12,568 nucleotides of DNA. Source: Nitrospirota bacterium (GTDB lineage Bacteria > Nitrospirota > Nitrospiria > Nitrospirales > UBA8639). A program made the position numbers and the translations under genes. The stretch spans positions 1 through 12,568 of the forward strand of contig JAOUNC010000027.1 of assembly GCA_029881175.1 (NCBI GenBank), in the 5' to 3' direction. Under the pieces are notes generated by a model. That model was not told the DNA's origin. It saw only the letters and a program-made list of their open reading frames with translations, and searched no databases. This document shows positions 7,101 to 12,568 of the stretch, in pieces (positions within the stretch are counted from its first letter, which is position 1; each line of letters begins with the position of its first letter).

Positions 7101-7431
7101 TCCGCCCTCCTTCTATCAAAATAAAAATAAGTGCAGCCGCCCCCTCGATTATGGCCTGAGCCGACACAGCCATGCCTATCACACAATTCAATCTCTATCC
7201 CCTATTTTTACCTAGCCTCGCATTGGCTTGAGGTATCATCCGATCCATGTCGCAGAATTGATTTATCCTGTCGGAAACGTCATTTTTATGCAAGTGGTGT
7301 CATCTCGTGATTTCTCGGCAACCGGATGAACACAATGGTGAGCGACAAAATTCGAAATTCCCAGACCACTTGTTAAATGCCATTTTTTAGTAGGAATTCT
7401 TTGGTTTCACAAACGCCTGCCCCCCCAAAAA
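7101..7431. other. Upstream region of mscL, no recognised element
   Basis: These 331 bases between the structured repeats and mscL hold no supportable gene, tRNA or clear promoter that I could assign. The AGGAGGG of mscL lies at its left end. A run of C residues followed by AAAAA (about 7420-7431) borders the first structured repeat and reads as a short T-run on the minus strand. Confidence 0.5.
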
Positions 7432-7549
7432 GCCCGGGGGCGACTCCCTTTACTCTTCACTCCTGCTGATGAAAGGGTACCCCCTCTAAAAGTCCCTCTC
7501 ACCAAACAAAAGCTAGGAGTAGGAAATCGCCCTGGGCAATTCCGTCATC
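7432..7549 (-). repeat. Structured repeat, copy A (candidate structured RNA)
   Basis: The ends pair: GCCC (7432-7435) with GGGC (7534-7537), GGGCGA (7438-7443) with TCGCCC (7527-7532), and TACTC (7451-7455) with GAGTA (7517-7521). A central hairpin pairs GAAAGGG (7471-7477) with CCCTCTC (7494-7500), with one mismatch, and presents ACCCCCTCTAAAAG (7479-7492). The ends and this loop are nearly identical in copy B while the stems differ. Strand is inferred: flanking genes are on minus, and on minus the outer stem is followed by TTTTT (A-run 7427-7431). I do not recognise a known RNA family. Confidence 0.55.
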
Positions 7550-7553
7550 CATC

Positions 7554-7578
7554 CCAACTCCAGCTTGCAAGGAGTTGG
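7554..7578. repeat. Perfect 8-bp hairpin between the two structured repeats
   Basis: CCAACTCC (7554-7561) pairs exactly with GGAGTTGG (7571-7578) around a nine-base loop. No T-run follows on either strand, so it is not a standard terminator. It may be a linker element of the same structured transcript. Confidence 0.5.
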
Positions 7579-7606
7579 CTTACCTTCTCACTTCTAGGGC
7601 AGAAAG

Positions 7607-7719
7607 GCCCTGGGGCGACTTGCCTCTTCCTGACGGCTAAACCATTGAGGACCCCCTCTAAAAGCCCCAATGGCCTCACACGCCCTAAACAGGCAAGTGC
7701 CCTGGGCAATTCAGTCATC
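7607..7719 (-). repeat. Structured repeat, copy B (candidate structured RNA)
   Basis: Outer GCCC (7607-7610) pairs with GGGC (7704-7707); GGGC (7613-7616) with GCCC (7699-7702); ACTTGCCT (7618-7625) with AGGCAAGT (7691-7698), leaving one bulged G. The central hairpin pairs CCATTG (7642-7647) with CAATGG (7668-7673) and carries the same 14-base loop as copy A, at 7651-7664. The right end overlaps the stop codon of the receiver-like gene, so on the minus strand this copy begins the 3' untranslated region of that gene. Confidence 0.55.
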
Positions 7720-8239
7720 ACACGACTCGGGGCTCAACCCCAAACTGAGCCATGACTTGACTGATTTGTCGATAGTCTAGCGGCTTCCACAATACCTGAT
7801 ACCCTCCGCTATTCAGTGTTCGAATGAAATCAGCATCCCACCGCCGATCCGCCAACACGACAACGCACACACCTGATTGAATGAACTTCTGCACTCGATC
7901 TGAAATCTCATCCGATTCAAGACCCAACAAATATACTCCATCCAGAAATACCATTTGTCCTGCTTGAGGAATGATCTCCCCGAACACGTCATGATGCCCT
8001 CTTACGTCTTCACTCTGGTACCCATGAAAGGCAAGGATTTCATGGAGAAATGTCCTAAGCAACGGATTTGGAGAGAGAATCAAGACCGTCAGGAACTGCC
8101 GGGACTTCGATGTCTTGTACGCCAGGATCCGTCTCTCTGATTTTCCGGATTCTTCGACATCAGGAGTACAAAGAGCTGAGCCTTGATTTTTTTTGCTTTG
8201 TCTCATATGTAATTTTCCAACTGCATGTTTAATGTTCAC
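7718..8239 (-). CDS. Degenerate response-regulator receiver-like protein
   Basis: A 173-residue soluble protein with a CheY-like fold from about residue 50. Beta-1 reads TVLILSPNPL (51-60), where the acidic pair that binds Mg2+ in true receivers is replaced by Ser-Pro. Beta-3 keeps the potential phospho-acceptor in MVFLDG (Asp100), beta-4 reads VVVLAD where Thr or Ser is usual, and beta-5 keeps the Lys-Pro pair (Lys152-Pro153). It is therefore probably a pseudo-receiver that may not be phosphorylated in the usual way. Residues 1-48 are polar, lysine- and serine-rich and probably disordered. There is no output domain. The start is a GTG at 8237-8239 with GGAG seven bases upstream; an ATG at 8206 is an alternative. 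It lies 32 bases after the DUF3047 gene and is likely co-transcribed with it. Confidence 0.65.
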   Translation of the reverse strand: MNIKHAVGKLHMRQSKKNQGSALCTPDVEESGKSERRILAYKTSKSRQFLTVLILSPNPLLRTFLHEILAFHGYQSEDVRGHHDVFGEIIPQAGQMVFLDGVYLLGLESDEISDRVQKFIQSGVCVVVLADRRWDADFIRTLNSGGYQVLWKPLDYRQISQVMAQFGVEPRVV

Positions 8240-8271
8240 CTAATGACTCCAGCCAACCAGATGCCCGTTCG

Positions 8272-9000
8272 TCATTGGCCTGTTTGTCTCATACCCAACA
8301 TCGGCATCGCGGAAAAATAGATTTCACCAAAAAAACTTTCAGAAGATGATTGCGTATGGTCGGAATCAATCATCAAAGAGACTCCGCCGACCTTCGGAGC
8401 CTTTTCTCCGAATATCCACTCATAATCTTGTTCGACATTGCGCACTTCCTGTACCCACTTCCCGGCTTCCTGCTTTCCACTCTGGACTACGACATAATGT
8501 ATTCGGGAATCATTATGGCTTTTCACAATGGTTCCCTGAGGAACATCCGCTTCCCACACATATCCAATGATCCGACTATTCAAAAATGCTGGAAATTTTG
8601 GAAACACCACAAAAATTCCTGCTGCCTGGTCGTCCCGTTCGGCATACCGGGCGTCGCCATGTTCTGGAAATTCCGTCACTTTCCATTCCCATGACAAATT
8701 TGGGTATTGGGCCAAATCAACCTCGACTTCTTTGTACAAGGCCACATTGGACTGATGACTTCGTAGCTTCAACACAGTCCCTTTGTGCTCTTTGACTAAT
8801 TCAATTTCAGGCGTTCCCCGCCAAACCTTGACTGACCAATCTTCCGGCAACCCTGGTGAAGATTGTTTAGTAAACCCTTCCGTAAAGGTGCTTACCTGAA
8901 CGCCCGGACTAATGGCAAAAATATTGGCGCCGACCAGAAACACGCCTACAAGAGCGAAAAGACCAATCCCATATCGTGAAGAGCAGTTCATTTTTTTCAT
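8272..9000 (-). CDS. DUF3047 domain exported protein
   Basis: A 242-residue protein with an N-terminal signal peptide or membrane anchor (hydrophobic 11-30) and a DUF3047 domain from about residue 38 to 232. The family pattern is visible: W-x-V at the start, VLKLRSHQSNVALYKEVEVD (76-95), YPNLSWEWKV (99-108), a DDQAAGIFVVFP stretch (123-134), IGYVWE (145-150), W-x-x-E-x-RNVEQDY (182-193), FGE (197-199) and a closing DSDHTQSSSESFFGEI region. The fold is probably a beta-sandwich; the biochemical role is not known. AGGAGG stands five bases before the ATG. The gene is first in a likely two-gene unit with the receiver-like protein and has a sigma-54-like promoter 30 to 45 bases upstream. Confidence 0.8.
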   Translation of the reverse strand: MKKMNCSSRYGIGLFALVGVFLVGANIFAISPGVQVSTFTEGFTKQSSPGLPEDWSVKVWRGTPEIELVKEHKGTVLKLRSHQSNVALYKEVEVDLAQYPNLSWEWKVTEFPEHGDARYAERDDQAAGIFVVFPKFPAFLNSRIIGYVWEADVPQGTIVKSHNDSRIHYVVVQSGKQEAGKWVQEVRNVEQDYEWIFGEKAPKVGGVSLMIDSDHTQSSSESFFGEIYFSAMPMLGMRQTGQ

Positions 9001-9030
9001 GATTGCCTCCTTTGGCTACTCAAGGCATAT

Positions 9031-9047
9031 CTCAAGAATGGTGCCAA
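9031..9047 (-). promoter_or_regulatory. Sigma-54 (-24/-12) promoter-like site of the DUF3047 operon
   Basis: On the minus strand the site reads TTGGCAC-N5-TTGAG, close to the consensus TGGCACG-N4-TTGCW. The -24 half is essentially perfect and the spacing from GG to the -12 dinucleotide is right; the one weak point is GA instead of the strongly conserved GC at -12. It predicts a start near 9020, about 20 bases before the ATG and just ahead of AGGAGG. A sigma-54 activator is encoded 1.6 kb away on the same strand. Confidence 0.45.
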
Positions 9048-9105
9048 GTGAAAGGCTTTGTTTTTCCTGGAATTTTTACGTTAGAAATTACGAAGATCTC
9101 AGGGA

Positions 9106-9123
9106 GACACATTTTGATGTGTC
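9106..9123. promoter_or_regulatory. 7-4-7 inverted repeat, candidate activator binding site
   Basis: GACACAT (9106-9112) and ATGTGTC (9117-9123) are exact reverse complements with a four-base spacer. The centre lies about 95 bases upstream of the start predicted from the -24/-12 site, in the usual range for enhancer sites of sigma-54 activators. Its core CACAT-N4-ATGTG recurs with one change upstream of the activator gene (12468-12481). Confidence 0.45.
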
Positions 9124-9202
9124 AAACTGTTTCAAGCAGCTAAAAAACATGAGACAGAATGAGAGAGACGATTTAAGAGGAATGTTCTTTTAATGAAGAA
9201 AT

Positions 9203-9230
9203 GGAGGAGGAAGACGGAACCCGGTCCTCC
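9203..9230 (-). terminator. Weak hairpin after the DUF481 gene
   Basis: GGAGGA at 9203-9208 pairs with TCCTCC at 9225-9230, with a large loop. It lies about 35 bases after the DUF481 stop on the minus strand, and only a broken T-run follows (ATTTCTTC). It may act as a poor terminator or have no function. Confidence 0.25.
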
Positions 9231-9264
9231 AAATAGATCCAGGTTCCGCAAATCAAAAGGTAAT

Positions 9265-10329
9265 CTAGGATTCGAACGCATACCCTAGAGTGAGGAGATA
9301 TTGTGTGTCAGCTTTTTTGTTTCCAGGGGACGGAGCATTGTCGTACCGCCAATTGATCTGAAACGTCGTAACGAAGTTTTCCCATATATTCATACGAATT
9401 CCCTGTTGGGAGGTGACATACCAATCACTAGTTTTTTCCAAGGATGGATAACCCTGATGCTGATGAAACACGGTCAACCATGGCAGGACAGGCCAATTCC
9501 AATTGACTCCCCATCGACCGGTAAAATAACTCGTGTCTTCGGCCCGCTTAAAGTCCTCGTTAAAATACCCCAATCCGATTTCCGCATTAAGTTGCATTTT
9601 GTTCAAATACGGGTTTGAATAGTCTCCCACATCGATGAATTGGTAGCCAGGACCCGCAAAGAATGAGGTCCGAAGATTGAGATCTTGAAACGTATCCTGT
9701 TCAAACAAAGCACCGGTATAGACATAAAACCTTTTGCTCACAAAAAAATCTAACTTGATCGTGCCATACGCATTGCGGGCATTGAGCTCACCATCACTTT
9801 CACCATACAGGTAGCGACCCAATAAGGTCAGCCGCAGTCGCTCACTTCTCGCAATCAGTTCTCCGACAAAACTGAAATTTTTCAGGTCCGTGTTGCCGGA
9901 GGTAACCGACCCGCCAAAATTAAAGTTACCCGTAAAGGCCACCGCCTTTTTCACAGGAGGATTGACTGCCAAGACCGACCCGACCTGAACCGGTATGGGT
10001 TCAGGTAATAATTCTGTTTTGACATCCAGCGTGCCTGGCTGCGTCATTGCAGGTTTCCCTTGCAAGATGGTTCCATTACTCAACACAAAGCTCATGGGCT
10101 CCTCGGTATCCATTCCCGTAACTTCGGACCACTTGATTTTTATGGGGTCGCCATCATGAAACAACGTCTTTATCTTAATCACGCCCTCCGTCATTTCCAC
10201 AATTTCCCCATACACCTGACTTCCATCTTTGAGCGTAATTTTTCCCATGGGACCGGCCAGACAAACCACCGGCAGCACCATTAGACTTAGGCTCAAGAAC
10301 GCGCAGCACAATATTAGCCTCCTGCTCAT
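9265..10329 (-). CDS. DUF481 (YdiY-like) outer-membrane beta-barrel protein
   Basis: A 354-residue secreted protein. Residues 1-25 form a Sec signal peptide (RR, hydrophobic core, cleavage near CLA-G). Residues about 28-125 form a small beta-rich N-terminal region with two repeats of a KDGSQVYGEIVEM / SNGTILQGKP type. From about 133 to the C-terminus the sequence is a DUF481 barrel: alternating strands with aromatic girdles, a GGSVTSGNTD opening typical of the family, and a final strand ending in LGYAFES. E. coli YdiY, the named relative, is described as an acid- or salt-induced outer-membrane protein; the transported substrate, if any, is unknown. AGGAGG lies four bases before the ATG. Gaps of over 260 bases on both sides indicate its own transcription unit. 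Confidence 0.88.
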   Translation of the reverse strand: MSRRLILCCAFLSLSLMVLPVVCLAGPMGKITLKDGSQVYGEIVEMTEGVIKIKTLFHDGDPIKIKWSEVTGMDTEEPMSFVLSNGTILQGKPAMTQPGTLDVKTELLPEPIPVQVGSVLAVNPPVKKAVAFTGNFNFGGSVTSGNTDLKNFSFVGELIARSERLRLTLLGRYLYGESDGELNARNAYGTIKLDFFVSKRFYVYTGALFEQDTFQDLNLRTSFFAGPGYQFIDVGDYSNPYLNKMQLNAEIGLGYFNEDFKRAEDTSYFTGRWGVNWNWPVLPWLTVFHQHQGYPSLEKTSDWYVTSQQGIRMNIWENFVTTFQINWRYDNAPSPGNKKADTQYLLTLGYAFES

Positions 10330-10481
10330 TGGACCTCCTTGTTTAGATTAAGTGAACATAGTACCCGCCAGGACATGACAGCATTGTTTCCCGTAGGCCA
10401 TCATTCAGACTGCTGGGCAAAAATCATGCTGAGAGAGGGGATAGACTGGTAATGGGTTTCAATTCTAAATACAAAATAGCT

Positions 10482-10497
10482 TGCAACTCTATCGCCT
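10482..10497 (-). promoter_or_regulatory. Possible sigma-54 promoter of the DUF481 gene
   Basis: On the minus strand the site reads AGGCGAT-AGAG-TTGCA. The -12 half TTGCA is perfect and the GG-N10-GC spacing is exact, while the -24 half matches only in part (GGC). It predicts a start near 10471 and a leader of about 140 bases. Confidence is limited by the weak -24 half. Confidence 0.35.
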
Positions 10498-10513
10498 TAC
10501 GATTTCTAATGTG

Positions 10514-10531
10514 ACTTCTTACAAAAGAAGT
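10514..10531. promoter_or_regulatory. 7-4-7 inverted repeat upstream of the DUF481 gene
   Basis: ACTTCTT (10514-10520) and AAGAAGT (10525-10531) pair exactly around ACAA. It lies 67 bases after the stop of the sigma-54 activator gene, but no T-run follows, so a terminator is unlikely. It is centred about 50 bases before the predicted DUF481 start, where a regulator site would fit. The arm sequence differs from the repeat at 9106-9123. Confidence 0.35.
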
Positions 10532-10598
10532 TGGCGATGATACTGAACTCTTCACTCTCCAGGCAACTTACTTCATCACGTTTTGCTTGTTGCTCTCC

Positions 10599-12392
10599 TT
10601 ATGGAGAACATTCTTCTGGAGAAATCCCTAATTCGCCAAGTCGACGATACAACGTGGATCGGCTCATCCCTAGGAGCTTTGCCGCTTGCGCACGTTTTCC
10701 CCTAGCTTGCTCCAATGCGGAGAGAATTTCTTCTCGTTCGTTCCTCGAAGAAGATCTGGACGAAACCAATGGGACAGATGGAGCAGACCCACCTATTTCT
10801 GGCGGAAGATCCGAAGATTGAATGTAAGTCCCATGGCAATGAATCAAGGCATAGTCAAAAGTACTTTTGAGCTCACGGACATTCCCTGGCCAGTGATACC
10901 GAAGTAAAGCCTGCATAGCATCCGGAGCGATTTCACGCACATCATATTTCCTTGTAATCACGCGTGCCTGCCCGAGAAAAGCCTCACTCAGCAAGGGAAT
11001 ATCTTCTCGACGTTCCCGCAACGGAGGCAGATGCAATCGCGCGACGCGAATTCGATACAAGAGATCTGATCGGAACGCCCCCTTTTCGACTAGCTCCTCT
11101 AAATGTTGATGCGTGGCGGCCAAAACTCGAACGTCCACTTTTCTAGGTCGAGACTCGCCCAGACGAATGATTTCCCCTTCCTGTAGGACTCGCAACAACG
11201 TGGTTTGAATGGTCAGCGGCATATCGCCAATTTCGTCAAGAAAGAGAATGCCGCCTTCTGCGGCTTCAAAAAAACCTTCATGATCATTCACCGCTCCAGT
11301 GAAAGCTCCACGTTTATGACCAAACAATTGACTCCCCAATAAGGAATCCGTTAACCCGGCACAATTGATCGCCACAAATGGCCTGTCTTTTCGGTCACTC
11401 AACCGGTGTAAGGCCTGTGCGACCAATTCTTTGCCGGTTCCGGTTTCTCCCTGAATCAACACTGGAACATCAACGGGGGCAATGTCCTGAATCTTTTGAT
11501 AGATGGTTTGCATGGCAGGACTTTTCCCGATGAGCTTTTCGAAATGAGCCGGCCCAATCAATTGCCGCCGAAGATTTTCAACTTCAGTCCTATCTTTCAG
11601 GAATAGAATGGTTCGCCGTGGGTCACGAGGATCATCATGCACCTCAACTTCAAGGTCTAACCACGGCTTGTGGTTTTTCTTTAGCGAAACAGCAACTGAC
11701 GCCCGACGCCCATCCGGCAACGTTCTTTGCTCTTCCACCTGTCGGCACTGTTCAGCCGTCCAGGGCAGGATTTCAGTCCATAATCCACCAACAAGCATGT
11801 GAGGTTTAAGGGAAAATAAATGAGACACAGTCGGACTGGCATAGGTCATGGCCCCGGCCTCATTGATCATCACCACCGCCAGTTGCAGATGATCGAGAAC
11901 CGCAGTCACCTCATCCCGAATTTGCTCGCTCTCAGCGAGTTGATGTTGTTGAACGTCACGTTCTTTCCCATGCGCTAAATGGTCTTCTCGCGCTTTCTGC
12001 AACACAGGTTGTAAGGTGACCATTTCAGGCAGATAGTGTTGAACAATTAAGAACCGCTGCCTCTCCTGTATTAATGCTGTGGCTTCCAAATGACTCTCAT
12101 CTCCCATAAGGGCTGGTTCGCTCCACAATCCAGAATGCAATGCTCCCTGATCATGTGTCTGCCAAAACTCTTCTGCCGCATGCAAAAAACACTGCAGAAA
12201 AAATGACCGCTGCACAAATTCCTGTGGATCTGCTGATGAGAGTGAAGGAGGGAACCAACGAGGGAGTATACCTATCGTGCGAAAACGAGCCGCCGATTCG
12301 ACGTGCACAATGAACGCCTCAAAAATATTCAGAATTTCAGGATAGGGAATTTCGACGCCCATACAACCAGCCATTTTATTCGAAGTGAGCAT
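10599..12392 (-). CDS. Sigma-54-dependent transcriptional activator (sensory N-terminus, PAS, AAA+, Fis HTH)
   Basis: A 597-residue bacterial enhancer-binding protein. Residues about 12-125 form a sensory module, with a L-P-x-W-F-P-P turn (43-49), AAEEFW (72-77) and HLEATAL (101-107), a pattern I associate with the N-termini of some sensor kinases. A coiled coil (about 126-165) leads to a PAS-like domain (165-270). The AAA+ domain has Walker A GETGTGKE (315-322), the sigma-54 contact loop GAFTGA (362-367), Walker B GILFLDEIGD (381-390) and the LPPLRERREDI motif (455-465). A Fis-type helix-turn-helix closes the protein (about 566-590, AAKLLGMSRSTLYRRL). No receiver domain is present, so control is probably by signal sensing through the N-terminal domains. 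The start is uncertain: no good ribosome binding site precedes the ATG at 12392, and in-frame ATGs at 12374 and 12362 are alternatives. Its targets may be the neighbouring envelope genes. Confidence 0.93.
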   Translation of the reverse strand: MLTSNKMAGCMGVEIPYPEILNIFEAFIVHVESAARFRTIGILPRWFPPSLSSADPQEFVQRSFFLQCFLHAAEEFWQTHDQGALHSGLWSEPALMGDESHLEATALIQERQRFLIVQHYLPEMVTLQPVLQKAREDHLAHGKERDVQQHQLAESEQIRDEVTAVLDHLQLAVVMINEAGAMTYASPTVSHLFSLKPHMLVGGLWTEILPWTAEQCRQVEEQRTLPDGRRASVAVSLKKNHKPWLDLEVEVHDDPRDPRRTILFLKDRTEVENLRRQLIGPAHFEKLIGKSPAMQTIYQKIQDIAPVDVPVLIQGETGTGKELVAQALHRLSDRKDRPFVAINCAGLTDSLLGSQLFGHKRGAFTGAVNDHEGFFEAAEGGILFLDEIGDMPLTIQTTLLRVLQEGEIIRLGESRPRKVDVRVLAATHQHLEELVEKGAFRSDLLYRIRVARLHLPPLRERREDIPLLSEAFLGQARVITRKYDVREIAPDAMQALLRYHWPGNVRELKSTFDYALIHCHGTYIQSSDLPPEIGGSAPSVPLVSSRSSSRNEREEILSALEQARGKRAQAAKLLGMSRSTLYRRLGELGISPEECSP

Positions 12393-12461
12393 TCAAAAAT
12401 ACAAAAAACGTCTACCTCAACCATTCGTTGAGCCAACTTTGTCATACTGCCTGTAGAGGGG

Positions 12462-12486
12462 CGTTCCCACATAGGTGTGTGGAACG
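12462..12486. promoter_or_regulatory. Inverted repeat upstream of the sigma-54 activator gene
   Basis: CGTTCC-CACA (12462-12471) pairs with TGTG-T-GGAACG (12476-12486), giving a 6 + 4 bp stem with one bulged T. No T-run follows on the minus strand. Its centre, CACAT-AGGT-GTGTG at 12468-12481, matches nine of ten arm positions of the repeat upstream of the DUF3047 operon. This suggests a shared protein binding site, possibly for the activator itself. Confidence 0.35.
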
Positions 12487-12502
12487 GATTGAGGGGAAAA
12501 AA

Positions 12503-12568
12503 TCACGACACCTTCAACATCTGCTTGGCTAATTCGGCAAACGCTAATTCAACTCCTTCGCCGCTCTT
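12503..12568 (-). CDS. Ras-like small GTPase, C-terminal fragment
   Basis: The minus-strand frame entering from the right edge encodes 21 residues, K-SGEGVELAFAELAKQMLKVS, then TGA. The S-GEGVE-x-AF-x-ELAK pattern is what follows the G5 (SAK) motif at the end of Ras/Rab-type and bacterial MglA/Rup-type small GTPases. Nothing else of the gene is in the window, so the family call depends on this short helix. It is 110 bases upstream of the sigma-54 activator gene on the same strand. Confidence 0.5.
   Translation of the reverse strand, partial: KSGEGVELAFAELAKQMLKVS

Noticed and set aside
7432..7719. CRISPR array, integron attC sites or a cyclic-di-GMP riboswitch as explanation of the repeats
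   Set aside because: Two imperfect units with variable stems are not CRISPR repeats; I see no convincing attC core sites or integrase gene, and the conserved loop does not match the c-di-GMP riboswitch consensus I know.
7432..7755. Long plus-strand frame without stops across both structured repeats
   Set aside because: No suitable start codon, and the conserved blocks of the two repeats fall in different frames, so conservation is not at protein level.
8350..8694. 114-codon plus-strand frame inside the DUF3047 gene
   Set aside because: Antisense shadow of a gene with a good ribosome binding site, signal peptide and family motifs.
10412..10430. GG-N10-GC sequence on the plus strand resembling a sigma-54 promoter
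   Set aside because: No plus-strand gene follows it and the flanking consensus is weak.

Overview
The window looks like chromosomal DNA of a free-living, respiring, diderm bacterium of about 50% GC. It encodes a quinol:cytochrome c oxidoreductase (Rieske plus a b6-type cytochrome b fused to a c-heme tail), a DUF481 outer-membrane barrel, a MepK-type murein hydrolase and a sigma-54 activator. This mix and composition would fit Nitrospirota (a Nitrospira-like genome), but that is a guess from gene style, not from a marker gene. I saw no tRNA, rRNA, CRISPR array, transposase or prophage gene.

Left third, plus strand. The 3' end of a DUF4160 gene is followed by a short transmembrane-only CDF cation transporter. 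Next comes a 1.1-kb AT-rich non-coding stretch that carries two perfect and two near-perfect DnaA boxes and a 92-bp palindromic repeat. After it lie a Tat-exported MepK-like endopeptidase and a two-gene respiratory operon (Rieske protein, then cytochrome b6/subunit IV/cytochrome c in one chain). A good sigma-70-type promoter and a perfect 8-bp inverted repeat precede the operon.

Right two thirds, minus strand. In transcription order this is: the 3' end of a Ras-like small GTPase (right edge), a PAS/AAA+/Fis sigma-54 activator, a DUF481 outer-membrane protein, a DUF3047 exported protein with a degenerate receiver-domain protein 32 bases behind it, a pair of structured repeats, MscL with a zinc-ribbon tail, and a five-repeat TM_helix (CmpX-like) channel protein closed by a strong terminator. 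Envelope and osmotic-stress functions dominate this half.

Possible regulatory logic (inference). The DUF3047 operon has a -24/-12 (sigma-54) promoter-like sequence just upstream, with a perfect 7-4-7 inverted repeat centred about 95 bases before the predicted start. The core of that repeat, CACAT-N4-RTGTG, recurs in the short gap upstream of the sigma-54 activator gene. A second -24/-12-like site precedes the DUF481 gene. Together these suggest a local, autoregulated sigma-54 envelope-stress regulon.

The least explained element is the pair of about 115-nt repeats at 7432-7549 and 7607-7719. Their ends and a 14-nt apical loop are nearly identical, while the stems between differ in sequence but still pair, as expected of a structured RNA family.
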